A DNA stretch of 64,000 nt from Candidatus Parcubacteria bacterium (GCA_018669975.1 JABHSK010000009.1:62001-126000), one strand, 5' to 3'. Shown: positions 1 through 8,932, counted from the first letter of the stretch. The notes: generated by a model from the letters alone, not told the origin. Program-made: numbers and translations.

Positions 1-53
1 AACAAAATATATTAGTATAAAAAAATAACTATATAGCACATTAGACTTGTTTC

Positions 54-62
54 TGTTATAAT
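54..62 (+). promoter_or_regulatory. extended -10 promoter of the methyltransferase gene
   Basis: TATAAT at 57-62 is preceded by TG at 54-55, an extended -10. No good -35 is visible at the expected distance. The start codon follows at 89. Confidence 0.4.
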
Positions 63-88
63 AATAAATAGATAATTAAAGTTTTAAT

Positions 89-859
89 ATGGATGAGCAA
101 AACAATACCCCTTTAAACAACGTGGCTACACCAACTGACGCATCAATGCCTGCTAGTGACGCCCCGGTCAACCCCACTTCCATGACTAATAATCAATTAG
201 CCAATCAAGGCGTACCAGCTGAAATATCTAATGAAACAGCTACTACACCTTTAGCAGCAGAACCAGCGCCAGTTACCCCCGAAGCAGTTACTCCTGCAAA
301 AACTCAAGAGCAAACCTTTGGTAAGAGTGAACTTTTAAATGCCAAAGATATATTACTGGACATGCTAGGAATGGATATAGGGAATATGGTTGCCGATTTA
401 GGAGCTGGCGGAGGGTTGTTTACTTTAACAGCGGCTAGAATAGTTGGGGATCAAGGACAGGTTTATGCCGTTGATATTATAAAAAATAGTTTATCTGAAA
501 TAGAATCAAAGGCTAGGATGGCCGGACTGTATAATATCAAAACTATATGGAGTAATATAGAAATGGTTGGGGCCACAAAAATTCCCGATGCTTCCCTAGA
601 TTATGCTATGTTAGTTAATGTCTTGTTTCAATCAAAAAAACACTTTGAAATGATGAGCGAAGCTACTCGCCTATTAAAACCAAATGGAAAATTACTAATC
701 GTAGATTGGAGTAATACTAACCCTGGTTTTGCACCAAATAATGACATGAAAGTTGATAAAGATAGCTTGATAAATAATTCTGCTCAAATAAATTTACTAT
801 TAGACAAAGAGTTCAAAGCTGGCGAATACCATTTTGGCTTAATTTTCATAAAACAATAA
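89..859 (+). CDS. class I SAM-dependent methyltransferase with a disordered N-terminus
   Basis: This 256-residue protein has a glycine-rich SAM-binding motif I (VADLGAGGGL, residues 101-110), followed by an acidic motif II strand (VYAVDI) and a later ILIVDW-like strand, as in Rossmann-fold class I methyltransferases. The first 75 or so residues are rich in Pro, Ala, Thr and Asn and look disordered, so the catalytic domain begins near residue 80. The substrate cannot be read from the sequence. The gene stands alone between an extended -10 promoter and a hairpin terminator at 880. Family confidence is high; specificity is unknown. Confidence 0.85.
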   Translation: MDEQNNTPLNNVATPTDASMPASDAPVNPTSMTNNQLANQGVPAEISNETATTPLAAEPAPVTPEAVTPAKTQEQTFGKSELLNAKDILLDMLGMDIGNMVADLGAGGGLFTLTAARIVGDQGQVYAVDIIKNSLSEIESKARMAGLYNIKTIWSNIEMVGATKIPDASLDYAMLVNVLFQSKKHFEMMSEATRLLKPNGKLLIVDWSNTNPGFAPNNDMKVDKDSLINNSAQINLLLDKEFKAGEYHFGLIFIKQ

Positions 860-879
860 AATTTATACTAATGATTACC

Positions 880-912
880 AACCTCGCTCTCAGCGGGGTT
901 GACTTTATTTTA
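880..912 (+). terminator. intrinsic terminator after the methyltransferase gene
   Basis: AACCTCGC (880-887) pairs with GCGGGGTT (893-900) with one G-U pair and a 5-base loop, followed by a T-rich stretch. It overlaps a possible TTG start at 899, which argues against that start for the next gene. Confidence 0.65.
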
Positions 913-952
913 CGAATTATTTAACATAGAAATACTTATAAAATATAATTTT

Positions 953-1363
953 ATGGATTTATCAAAACTTTTGAATTTCGAATACTTATTTGCACGTTTT
1001 CCTGAAGCAGGATTTTCTTGGCCTGTCAGAATCGGTCTATTGATTATTTTTGTTGGCGCCATTATAGTAGCCCTGTATACACATAAAAAACTTAAACAAA
1101 ATTTGGGTGTGGCTGGAAAAGCTTGGAAAAGATTACAAGTTTGGAGCTGGTCAGTTGGACTCGTTGGTATTATGCTCGTTTATTTCAGAGAAGTAAGGGC
1201 TCTATATCTTAGTTCCAGGTTCTGGTTAATCCTCTGGTTACTAGTATCTGTAGTGTGGTTAATCTATATCATCGCAAAATGGAAAAAAGATGTCCCTAAT
1301 AAAGAGACCCAAGAAAAGCATAAACAAGAATATTCTAAATGGTTACCTAAACAAAATAAATAA
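953..1363 (+). CDS. small membrane protein of unknown function
   Basis: The predicted product is about 136 residues with three hydrophobic segments (near residues 22-41, 62-79 and 88-108) and a charged lysine-rich C-terminal tail, so it is probably an inner-membrane protein with a cytoplasmic tail. I place the start at ATG 953. The in-frame TTG at 899 lies inside the upstream terminator, and the residues it would add look non-coding. No family is recognised. A hairpin follows directly (1376-1401). Confidence 0.6.
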   Translation: MDLSKLLNFEYLFARFPEAGFSWPVRIGLLIIFVGAIIVALYTHKKLKQNLGVAGKAWKRLQVWSWSVGLVGIMLVYFREVRALYLSSRFWLILWLLVSVVWLIYIIAKWKKDVPNKETQEKHKQEYSKWLPKQNK

Positions 1364-1375
1364 TTTTTACAATAT

Positions 1376-1402
1376 AAACAGGCGAAATTTTTAGCCTGTT
1401 TT
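1376..1402 (+). terminator. hairpin between the membrane protein gene and the yraN-like gene
   Basis: AAACAGGC (1376-1383) and GCCTGTTT (1394-1401) form a perfect 8-bp stem with a 10-base loop. It abuts the next start codon at 1403 and has only a short T-run, so it may act as a weak terminator or may mask the next start. Confidence 0.5.
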
Positions 1403-1744
1403 ATGTTTAGAAAAAAATTAGGAAATGAAGGTGAGGAAATTGCCGCACAATACTATAAAAGCCTAGGTTGGCAGGTCATAGCCCAAAATTTTTGGACTCG
1501 TTATGGTGAGTTGGATTTGATATTGAAAAAAAATAAACAAATCTTGTTGGTAGAAGTTAAGACTAGGAGTAATTATAATTTTGGCTGGGCAGAAGAAAGC
1601 ATAAATGAACAAAAAATACTAAGAATGCAAGAGTCTTTCTACATTTTTAGTGAAGAATTTTCCTTTGGGGACACCTATTCAATTGAAATATGCTTGATTT
1701 ATAAACGTGAAAATAAATTTTCCATAAAAAGATTAACCATATAA
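1403..1744 (+). CDS. YraN family (UPF0102) endonuclease-like protein
   Basis: The 113-residue product matches the YraN/UPF0102 family, a PD-(D/E)XK nuclease-fold family often found near ribosomal or replication genes. The signature elements are the N-terminal helix with GNEGEEIAAQYY, the GELDLI strand near residue 31 and the VEVKTRS strand near residue 50; these supply the D and ExK positions of the fold. Its length is normal for the family. Its cellular role is not settled; DNA repair or competence has been suggested. No Shine-Dalgarno is visible, because the base of a hairpin ends two nucleotides before the ATG. Confidence 0.85.
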   Translation: MFRKKLGNEGEEIAAQYYKSLGWQVIAQNFWTRYGELDLILKKNKQILLVEVKTRSNYNFGWAEESINEQKILRMQESFYIFSEEFSFGDTYSIEICLIYKRENKFSIKRLTI

Positions 1745-1749
1745 ATAGG

Positions 1750-1778
1750 TTGACTAATTGTACAAAAAACTGTATAGT
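1750..1778 (+). promoter_or_regulatory. promoter of nusA
   Basis: TTGACT (1750-1755), a 17-bp spacer and TATAGT (1773-1778) make a good sigma70-type promoter. Transcription would start near 1785, giving a leader of about 55 bases that contains the hairpin at 1788-1815. Confidence 0.75.
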
Positions 1779-1787
1779 GTAAGAAGT

Positions 1788-1820
1788 TAAGCTAGTTACT
1801 CTGTAAACTAGCTTATTTTT
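1788..1820 (+). promoter_or_regulatory. terminator-like hairpin in the nusA leader (possible attenuator)
   Basis: TAAGCTAGTT (1788-1797) and AACTAGCTTA (1806-1815) form a perfect 10-bp stem with an 8-base loop, followed by TTTTTA. It lies between the promoter and the nusA start at 1839. A terminator in this position suggests attenuation or NusA autoregulation. Confidence 0.6.
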
Positions 1821-1838
1821 ATAAATTAATATTGATTT

Positions 1839-3248
1839 ATGGCTACTGACAAAACCTTGGCCACTGCTATCAAACAGATTTGTGATGAAAAAAATCTGTC
1901 TATGGAAGCAGTAATCGGCGCTATAGAAGCAGCCCTAGCTGCTGCCTATAGAAAAGAATTCGGCGAAAAAGATCAAAACATCAAAGTATTATTTAATGCG
2001 GACAATGGCCAAACCGCTGTTTTTGATGTTAAGACTGTCGTAGAAGACGTTGATCTTGAAGAGCAAGAAAAAATGCTAGAAGAATTAAGAGAAAGAAAAG
2101 AAGCAGGTGAAGAAATAGACGAGGAAGAGCTAATAAAGAAATTTAATCCTCGTACTGAACTTATGTTTTCTGAAGCTGAAGAAATCAGCAAAACCTACAA
2201 GGTTGGTGATATTATCGAGACCAAACTTGAGGTGCCAGAAGAATATGGACGCATGGCTGCTCAAACTGCTAAGCAGGTAATTATTCAAAGGTTGCGTGAG
2301 GCCGAAAGAGATCACATCTTTAATGAATACAAAGATAGAGAGGGTGAGCTAATACTAGGAACCATTCAACGTCGTGAGGGTCGTAGATATATTGTTGACC
2401 TGGGTCAAGCCAATGGCATTCTACCGCCAGAAGAACAAATTCGTAATGAAGGATATAATATCGGTACTCGACTAAATTTCTTTATTTATGAAGTAAAGGT
2501 TGGTAATAAGGGTCCTGAAATAATTTTATCGCGTACTCATCCAGAAATTGTCAAAGAGTTATTCGCCACTGAAGTGCCTGAAATTGCTGCTGGTTCAGTA
2601 GAGATCAAGGCTATTTCTAGAGAAGCTGGCGCACGCTCTAAAATTGCTGTGACAGCCAATGAAGAAAATATTGATCCAGTTGGATCATGTGTTGGCCAAA
2701 AAGGTGCTAGAGTACAAACCGTTATTAATGAACTAGGTGGTGAAAAAATAGACATTATTGAATGGGATGAAGATGAAAAGGCTTTTATCTCTAATGCTCT
2801 AAGCCCAGCCGAAATAGCTGACATAGATCTTGATGAAGAGGAAAAAACTGCCTCTGTTAAGGTTAATGAAGATCAGCTTTCACTAGCCATTGGTAGGGGT
2901 GGGCAAAATGCTCGTTTAGCTGCTAAACTAACTGGTTGGAAAATAGACATTGTATCCAATGAAACTGGTGATAAAATTAACGACAAAGGAGAAAACATAC
3001 CAGAAAAAGATGAGGATGTAAAAGAAGATAAAGAGGAGAAAAAACCAGCTAAGAAAAAAGCTACTTCTAAAAAAACAGCTGATAAAGATGAAGACATAAA
3101 AGAAGACAAGGAAGAAAAGAAAAAAGAGAAAGAAGCTGTAAAAGAAGATAAAGAGGAGAAAAAACCAGCTAAGAAAAAAGCTACTTCTAAAAAAACAGCT
3201 GATAAAGATGTTAAAAAAACGAGTAAAAAGAAAACTACTAAAAAATAA
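1839..3248 (+). CDS. nusA: transcription termination/antitermination factor NusA
   Basis: NusA binds RNA polymerase and nascent RNA and modulates pausing, termination and antitermination. The order is canonical: N-terminal RNAP-binding domain (to about residue 160), S1 domain (around ILGTIQRREGRRYIVDLG), then two KH domains carrying VGQKGARVQTVINELGG and AIGRGGQNARLAAKLTGW. The last 85 or so residues form a Lys/Glu/Ala tail built from a repeated block (exact 74-bp DNA repeat at 3017-3090 and 3137-3210) in place of the acidic repeats of proteobacterial NusA. The gene has its own promoter and a leader hairpin. It is not flanked here by rimP or infB, its usual partners. Confidence 0.97.
   Translation: MATDKTLATAIKQICDEKNLSMEAVIGAIEAALAAAYRKEFGEKDQNIKVLFNADNGQTAVFDVKTVVEDVDLEEQEKMLEELRERKEAGEEIDEEELIKKFNPRTELMFSEAEEISKTYKVGDIIETKLEVPEEYGRMAAQTAKQVIIQRLREAERDHIFNEYKDREGELILGTIQRREGRRYIVDLGQANGILPPEEQIRNEGYNIGTRLNFFIYEVKVGNKGPEIILSRTHPEIVKELFATEVPEIAAGSVEIKAISREAGARSKIAVTANEENIDPVGSCVGQKGARVQTVINELGGEKIDIIEWDEDEKAFISNALSPAEIADIDLDEEEKTASVKVNEDQLSLAIGRGGQNARLAAKLTGWKIDIVSNETGDKINDKGENIPEKDEDVKEDKEEKKPAKKKATSKKTADKDEDIKEDKEEKKKEKEAVKEDKEEKKPAKKKATSKKTADKDVKKTSKKKTTKK
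3017..3210 (+). repeat. 74-bp tandem repeat inside the nusA tail
   Basis: Bases 3017-3090 are repeated exactly at 3137-3210 (offset 120 bp, 40 codons). Both copies encode the same K/E/A-rich block containing KKPAKKKATSKKTADKD. Confidence 0.9.
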
Positions 3249-3275
3249 CTTAATATTTATTAATAATTCAACATT

Positions 3276-5333
3276 ATGCTAGATGTAAAACTATTAGCTA
3301 TCTTAGCTGCCATTATCTCTATCGTTTTTGGTGTTGTATTGATCAAAAAAATACTTAAAGCACCAAGCGGTAATGACAAAATGAAAGAAATAGCCAATGC
3401 TATTCAGGAAGGCGCTAAAGCTTATTTAACTAGACAATATAAAACTATTGCTTATTTAGCAGTGGTTATATTTATTATCTTGGGATTTGCCACTCAAGAT
3501 TGGATTACTGCCGTAGCCTTTTTGATAGGTGCTATTCTATCTGCTGCTGCTGGCATCATTGGCATGAACGTTTCTGTTAGAGCTAATGTACGTACAGCTG
3601 AAGCAGCCCGAAAAGGCATTCAACCAGCCATGAACCTAGCTGTATTAGGTGGCTCTGTCACTGGCATGCTAGTAGTCGGCTTGGCACTCCTTGGAGTAGC
3701 TGGTATGTATGCCCTGCCTTTTGTTGAGGTGCATCATTTAATAGGCCTGGGTTTTGGTGGCTCTCTAATCTCTGTTTTTGCTAGATTAGGTGGTGGTATC
3801 TTCACCAAAGCAGCTGACGTTGGCGCCGATTTAGTCGGAAAAGTGGAGGCAGGTATTCCTGAAGATGACCCTAGAAACCCGGCTGTTATTGCTGACAATG
3901 TAGGTGACAATGTAGGTGACTGTGCTGGTATGGCCGCTGACCTATTTGAAACATATGCTGTTACGCTAGTAGCTGCTATGCTATTGGGTGGTCTAACCTA
4001 TAAAACTATAGACGGTATGCCTATGGAAAATGCTGTACTTTATCCCTTGGCTCTAGGAGCTGTGGCTATTATCACCTCACTAATCGGTTTATTGTTTATC
4101 AAACTTGATAAGAAAAAAAGTGTCGAGGAAATAGAAAAAAATGACAGCATCATGAAGGCTTTATACAAAGGTTTAATTGCTGCTGGATTATTAACCGTAA
4201 TTGGATTCTATTTTGTCACTAAAAATATGATGGACAGTCTAGTTATTACTAAATATATGGATATTTATTATGCTAGTTTAGTTGGGCTAGGTGTAACTGG
4301 ATTCATCGTTTGGTTAACTGAATACTATACTTCTACAAAGTATAAACCTGTACAGTCAATTGCCAAGGCCTCTGAAACAGGACATGGCACAAATATCATA
4401 CAAGGATTGGCTATTAGTATGAAAGCTACCGTTTGGCCAGTATTAGTTATTGTAGCTGGTATTATTGCTGCTTATTATTTTGCTGACTTATATGGTATTG
4501 CTGTAGCTGCTATGAGTATGCTTTCCCTAGCTGGTATTATTGTCACTATTGATGCCTATGGACCAATTACTGATAACGCTGGCGGTATTGCTGAAATGGC
4601 TGAAATGCCAGAAGAGGTTAGAAAAATCACTGACCCCCTAGATGCGGTTGGCAACACTACCAAGGCTGTTACCAAGGGCTACGCCATTGCTTCTGCTGCT
4701 TTAGCTGCGCTAGTATTATTTGCGGCTTACACTGAAGAGTTAGCTGCCGTAGGAAGAAACGCAGTCTTTGCCCTAGACAATCCTTACGTATTAGCTGGAT
4801 TGTTTATTGGTGGACTATTGCCGTACATTTTCGGTGCTCTATCCATGGAGGCTGTCGGAAAAACTGCTGGGTACATTGTTAAAGAAGTAAGGAGACAATT
4901 TAAAGAAAAGCCTGGTATTATGGATGGTACAGAAAAACCAGATTATACAGCTGCTGTAGATATCGTCACCAAAGGCGCCCTTAAACAAATGATTGTGCCT
5001 GCATTGATACCCGTGGTGGTTCCTATCTTGATTATTGTAGTATTCGGCAAAGATAATGGACTAGTTGCGTTAGGTGGTGCTCTAGTAGGAAGTATTGTCA
5101 CTGGTATTTTTATGGCCTTATCAATGACTTCTGGTGGTGGTGCTTGGGATAATGCTAAGAAATACATTGAAAGTGGTAATCATGGTGGCAAGGGATCTGA
5201 GGCTCACAAGGCTGCTATCACTGGAGATACTGTTGGTGATCCTTATAAAGATACCGCTGGCCCAGCCATTAATCCAATGATTAAAATTCTTAATGTTGTA
5301 GCCTTACTATTAATAGCAATATTGTTTAAATAA
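3276..5333 (+). CDS. hppA: membrane-bound ion-translocating pyrophosphatase
   Basis: This 685-residue polytopic enzyme couples hydrolysis of pyrophosphate to ion pumping across the cytoplasmic membrane. The catalytic loop is complete: DVGADLVGKVE near residue 180, DDPRNPAVIADNVGDNVGD, and the C-terminal GDTVGDPYKDTAGPA. Near residue 460 the sequence reads GNTTKAVTKG. Lysine at the fifth position of this motif is the known signature of K+-independent enzymes; K+-dependent enzymes have alanine there. H+ pumping is the likeliest activity. The gene follows nusA by 27 bp and precedes tig by 5 bp, so the three may be co-transcribed. Confidence 0.96.
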   Translation: MLDVKLLAILAAIISIVFGVVLIKKILKAPSGNDKMKEIANAIQEGAKAYLTRQYKTIAYLAVVIFIILGFATQDWITAVAFLIGAILSAAAGIIGMNVSVRANVRTAEAARKGIQPAMNLAVLGGSVTGMLVVGLALLGVAGMYALPFVEVHHLIGLGFGGSLISVFARLGGGIFTKAADVGADLVGKVEAGIPEDDPRNPAVIADNVGDNVGDCAGMAADLFETYAVTLVAAMLLGGLTYKTIDGMPMENAVLYPLALGAVAIITSLIGLLFIKLDKKKSVEEIEKNDSIMKALYKGLIAAGLLTVIGFYFVTKNMMDSLVITKYMDIYYASLVGLGVTGFIVWLTEYYTSTKYKPVQSIAKASETGHGTNIIQGLAISMKATVWPVLVIVAGIIAAYYFADLYGIAVAAMSMLSLAGIIVTIDAYGPITDNAGGIAEMAEMPEEVRKITDPLDAVGNTTKAVTKGYAIASAALAALVLFAAYTEELAAVGRNAVFALDNPYVLAGLFIGGLLPYIFGALSMEAVGKTAGYIVKEVRRQFKEKPGIMDGTEKPDYTAAVDIVTKGALKQMIVPALIPVVVPILIIVVFGKDNGLVALGGALVGSIVTGIFMALSMTSGGGAWDNAKKYIESGNHGGKGSEAHKAAITGDTVGDPYKDTAGPAINPMIKILNVVALLLIAILFK

Positions 5334-5338
5334 AAAAT

Positions 5339-6619
5339 ATGCAAATAACTAAAAAAGATCTAGGAAAAGGAGAGGTAGAACTAACTATTGAAGTATCACT
5401 AGAAGAATTGAAACCTCATTTGGAAAATGCCGCTATTTCTCTTTCTAAAAAACATAAGGTTCCTGGTTTTCGACCAGGCAAGGCACCATTGGATTTGATC
5501 AAAAACAAATTCGGCGACATGGCGCTATATCAAGAAGCTCTTGATGCTGCTATTTCAGATAGTTTTTATAAAGCAGTTACTAGAGAAAAATTACAAACCG
5601 TTGGGCAACCAAAAATCAATGTTGATAAAATGGCTCCTGACAATCCTTTAATTTATAAAGCTGTAGTAGCCTTACTGCCCAAAGTAACTCTTGGTGAGTG
5701 GCAGAAAATCTCTGTCACCAAAAAAGAAGTTAAAGCAGAAGATAGCGACATCAACAAAACCCTCGAACAACTACAGACCATGAATGTCAAAGAAACTGTA
5801 GCGGAACGAGTTGCCAAAAAAGGCGATAAAGTTGAACTTGATTTCGAAGTTTATTTAGACAAAGTAATTATTGAGGGAGGTAAAAATCCTAAATATCCAA
5901 TCGTGATTGGTGAAAGTAAAATGATACCTGGCTTTGAAGAACACATTATTGGTCTTAAGACTGGAGACAAAAAAGAATTTGAATTAAAATTTCCTGCTAA
6001 ATACTTTCAAAATAATCTAGCTGGTAAACTAGCCACCTTCAAAATAAAAGTTTTACAAGTTTTTGATCGTGAATTACCAAAAATAGACGATGGATTTGCT
6101 AAAGGTGTAGGCTTTGAAGATTTAGCTAAACTAAAAAAACAACTAGTAGACAACATCACTCAAGATAAACAATCCAGAGAAAAACAAAGGGTGGAGAGTG
6201 AGTCTATTCAAGAAATAGTTAAGACGTCTGAATTTAGCGATCTGCCAGAATTACTCATAGATAATGAAATTCACAAAATGATTCATGAGCTGGAGCACAA
6301 TATCACCAGCCAGGGCATGGACATGGCCGGATACCTAAAATCAATCAACAAGACTCATGATGATCTACATAAGGATTTTAGAGTGCAAGCCACTGAAAGG
6401 GTTAAGGCGGCACTAGTGTTACGCCAACTAGCTACTGAAGAAAAAATCACTGCCGATGACAAAGAAGTGGAGGCTGAAATTGCTAAACAAAAAGAAACCT
6501 ATAAAGACAACAAGCAGGCCTTGCAAAACATCGAAAATACCGGCCACAAACAACATATGGCCAATATGATAACCAACCAAAAAATCATTGAACTGATTGC
6601 TAAAACTGTTATAAAATAA
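5339..6619 (+). CDS. tig: trigger factor (ribosome-associated chaperone / PPIase)
   Basis: Trigger factor binds ribosomal protein uL23 at the exit tunnel and shields nascent chains. The 426-residue product has the ribosome-binding signature GFRPGKAP (residues 43-50), a central FKBP-type PPIase domain (about 155-240, with VIGESKMIPGFEEHIIGLKTG) and a long helical C-terminal chaperone domain. Its length is normal for the family. It starts 5 bp after the pyrophosphatase stop, which implies translational coupling, and it is followed by a strong terminator at 6635. Confidence 0.96.
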   Translation: MQITKKDLGKGEVELTIEVSLEELKPHLENAAISLSKKHKVPGFRPGKAPLDLIKNKFGDMALYQEALDAAISDSFYKAVTREKLQTVGQPKINVDKMAPDNPLIYKAVVALLPKVTLGEWQKISVTKKEVKAEDSDINKTLEQLQTMNVKETVAERVAKKGDKVELDFEVYLDKVIIEGGKNPKYPIVIGESKMIPGFEEHIIGLKTGDKKEFELKFPAKYFQNNLAGKLATFKIKVLQVFDRELPKIDDGFAKGVGFEDLAKLKKQLVDNITQDKQSREKQRVESESIQEIVKTSEFSDLPELLIDNEIHKMIHELEHNITSQGMDMAGYLKSINKTHDDLHKDFRVQATERVKAALVLRQLATEEKITADDKEVEAEIAKQKETYKDNKQALQNIENTGHKQHMANMITNQKIIELIAKTVIK

Positions 6620-6634
6620 ATCTATCATATCCTT

Positions 6635-6666
6635 GAAAACCACCTGAATAGGTGGTTTTCTTTTTG
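6635..6666 (+). terminator. intrinsic terminator after tig
   Basis: GAAAACCACCT pairs with AGGTGGTTTTC (6635-6660, short loop), followed by TTTTT. The T-run also lies just upstream of the rarA promoter (TGCTAAGAT, -10 at 6680-6685). Confidence 0.85.
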
Positions 6667-6711
6667 AATCTTTTTCTGCTAAGATGAAAGAATCAATAAA
6701 AAAATAATCTT

Positions 6712-7929
6712 ATGCAAAAAGTAACTCCTCTGGCAGACAAACTAAGGCCTGATGAATTCAAAAAATTCTTTGGGCAGGAACACCTTTTGAATGAGGGTAA
6801 GATTCTTGATCAAATGATTAAGAGTCAAAGCCTGAGCTCCATTATTTTTTGGGGTCCTCCAGGCGTAGGTAAAACTACCCTAGCTCATGTGATGAGTCAG
6901 CAGCTCAAGGCTAAATTTATTTCTAGTAGCGCTGTGTTGATTGGTGTACCCGAAATAAAAAAAATTGCGGACAATGCTCGACAAGATGCTAATTTTCTTA
7001 AACAGAAGACAATTTTGTTTTTAGATGAAATCCATCGTTTCAATAAAGCTCAACAGGATGTATTGCTACCCTATGTAGAGCAAGGCATTTTAACCTTAAT
7101 TGGTGCTACCACAGAGAACCCTTCTTTTTCTATCAACTCTGCCCTCTTGTCACGCTGCAGGGTTTTGATTTTAAATTCTTTAGAAGAATCAGATCTTAAA
7201 AAAATTCTAAAATACGCTCTAAGTGATAAAAAAAACGGTCTCGGCAATAAAAAATTAAACTTAAATAAAACAGCTGAAAAATTATTACTAAGTTTTGCTG
7301 AAGGAGATGCGCGTAGACTTTTAACTGCTATAGAAATTGCCAGCTACGGAAAAGAAAGAGTTACTCTAAATGAAAAAAATATCCGCGAGGCAATTCAAAG
7401 TTCAGTACTATATTACGATAAACACGGTGAAGAACATTACAACGTCATTTCAGCCCTACATAAATGTCTACGTGACTCAGATGCTGACGCTGCCCTCTAC
7501 TGGCTAGCTAGAATGCTAGAAGCTGGCGAAGATCCTCTCTATGTGGCTAGACGTTTAATACGCTTTGCCTCAGAAGATGTGGGTATGGCAGATTTTCGGG
7601 CTTTATTAATAACCATGGCTGCTAAAGACACCGTTCATTTCGTGGGTATGCCAGAAGCTAAATTAGCTTTGGCGCAAGCTGTTGTATACCTAGCCCAGGC
7701 CAAAAAATCAAATAAGCTCTACACCGCTTATTCTCAAGCTGCCAAAGATGCTCAATCCACTAGTCATTTAGGTGTACCTCTAGTATTACGAAATGCTCCC
7801 ACTAAATTAATGAAAGAACTAGCCTATGGTAAGGGTTATAAATATGCTCCTAATAGTACTGAAAAGGAGATTTCTAAACAACAACATTGGCCTGATAAAA
7901 TGGAACCTAAAAAATATTACTCTGATTGA
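6712..7929 (+). CDS. rarA: RarA/MgsA-family AAA+ ATPase, replication-associated recombination protein A
   Basis: RarA acts at stalled replication forks and is related to clamp-loader ATPases. The 405-residue protein has Walker A (FWGPPGVGKTT, residues 46-56), Walker B (ILFLDEIHRF, near 101), sensor 1 (LIGATTENPSF) and an arginine finger context (LLSRCRVL), followed by the family C-terminal region with ALYWLARMLEAGEDPLYVARR. Length and motif order are typical. It has its own extended -10 promoter inside the tig terminator region. The next gene begins about 40 bp downstream. Confidence 0.95.
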   Translation: MQKVTPLADKLRPDEFKKFFGQEHLLNEGKILDQMIKSQSLSSIIFWGPPGVGKTTLAHVMSQQLKAKFISSSAVLIGVPEIKKIADNARQDANFLKQKTILFLDEIHRFNKAQQDVLLPYVEQGILTLIGATTENPSFSINSALLSRCRVLILNSLEESDLKKILKYALSDKKNGLGNKKLNLNKTAEKLLLSFAEGDARRLLTAIEIASYGKERVTLNEKNIREAIQSSVLYYDKHGEEHYNVISALHKCLRDSDADAALYWLARMLEAGEDPLYVARRLIRFASEDVGMADFRALLITMAAKDTVHFVGMPEAKLALAQAVVYLAQAKKSNKLYTAYSQAAKDAQSTSHLGVPLVLRNAPTKLMKELAYGKGYKYAPNSTEKEISKQQHWPDKMEPKKYYSD

Positions 7930-7936
7930 TAAAATG

Positions 7937-7945
7937 TGATATAAT
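7937..7945 (+). promoter_or_regulatory. possible extended -10 promoter for the IMPase-family gene
   Basis: TGATATAAT (7937-7945) is a perfect extended -10 that starts just beyond the end of rarA. The -35 position holds only TTACTC. The chosen start codon lies at 7968. Confidence 0.4.
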
Positions 7946-7967
7946 GAAGCTAATATTATGGAAATTT

Positions 7968-8756
7968 ATGTATAATAAAGAATTAAAAATCACAAAGCAG
8001 GTTGCTAAGGAAGCCGGGGAATTCTTGCGCAAAGAATTTTTACTATGGAAAAGAGGAAATGCCAGATATAAAAAACATATGGAACTGGTGACGTGGGTAG
8101 ATGAAAAAGCTAATAAAATTATTTTATCAAAATTAAAGAAGCATTTTCCAAAATACGCAATACTGTCTGAGGAAAGTGGCTTACAAGATAAGCCAAGTGA
8201 TTATTCTTGGGTAGTTGATCCATTAGACGGTACTACAAACTTTACTATCCATCACCCCTTGTTTGCTACATCTATTAGTTTATTTTACAAAAATGAAGTA
8301 GTGATGGCTGTCAGTTATCTACCAGTATTAAAAGAAATGTATTGGGCCAGTAAAGATGGTGGCGTTTATAAAAACAATGAGAAAATCCATGTATCCTCTA
8401 AGTCTGCGTTGAGGGAGTCTATTATTTCTTATAATCATGGTCAGGGACGAATAAATACTAAAAAATCTTTTAGAATTTTTGAACACTTCCAACAAAAGGC
8501 TCTCAAGTGTCGTAATTTTCACTGCACTAGCATGCAAACTGCTATGGTTGCAGCTGGACACATTGATGGCTACGCTGTCTCTGGGGCCAAGCTATGGGAT
8601 GTAGCTGCGGGAATGTTATTTATTAAAGAGGCCGGTGGAGTTGTAACTGACTGGAAAAACAAACCATGGAGTAGAAAATCAAAAACTGTGTTAGCTGCAA
8701 ATCCAAAACTACACAAAATATACTTACGGGAGTTAAAAAAGATTGGACTTGCCTAA
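7968..8756 (+). CDS. suhB: inositol monophosphatase family phosphatase (SuhB-like)
   Basis: The product is a Mg2+/Li+-sensitive sugar phosphatase of the IMPase family. Metal-binding motifs are intact: LSEESG (about residues 66-71), WVVDPLDGTTNF (80-91) and GAKLWDVAAGMLFIKEAGG (about 206-224). I chose ATG 7968 over the upstream in-frame ATGs at 7926 and 7944 because the family N-terminal helix begins here and a -10 box overlaps the earlier starts. The substrate could be inositol-1-phosphate, a related sugar phosphate or 3'-phosphoadenosine phosphate; sequence alone does not decide. At 262 residues it has normal length. Confidence 0.88.
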   Translation: MYNKELKITKQVAKEAGEFLRKEFLLWKRGNARYKKHMELVTWVDEKANKIILSKLKKHFPKYAILSEESGLQDKPSDYSWVVDPLDGTTNFTIHHPLFATSISLFYKNEVVMAVSYLPVLKEMYWASKDGGVYKNNEKIHVSSKSALRESIISYNHGQGRINTKKSFRIFEHFQQKALKCRNFHCTSMQTAMVAAGHIDGYAVSGAKLWDVAAGMLFIKEAGGVVTDWKNKPWSRKSKTVLAANPKLHKIYLRELKKIGLA

Positions 8757-8787
8757 AATATGAATGTTTGCTAAATTGTTTATCCGT

Positions 8788-8862
<75 letters not shown>

Positions 8863-8870
8863 AATAAAAA

Positions 8871-8897
8871 CGAGCTAAAAAACAGCTCGATTTTTTT
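8871..8897 (+). terminator. terminator after tRNA-Cys
   Basis: CGAGCT (8871-8876) pairs with AGCTCG (8884-8889), followed by TTTTTTT. Confidence 0.8.
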
Positions 8898-8906
8898 ATA
8901 TAAAAA

Positions 8907-8924
8907 AACAGCCCAAAAGCTGTT
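8907..8924 (-). terminator. terminator of the minus-strand tRNA pair
   Basis: AACAGC (8907-8912) and GCTGTT (8919-8924) form a stem. Read on the minus strand it is followed by a run of T. It lies just after the 3' end of tRNA-Leu. Confidence 0.65.
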
Positions 8925-8932
8925 AAAAAATC

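Noticed and set aside
899..952. TTG start extending the 953 gene
   Set aside because: The extension lies in the upstream terminator; ATG 953 begins a plausible membrane protein.
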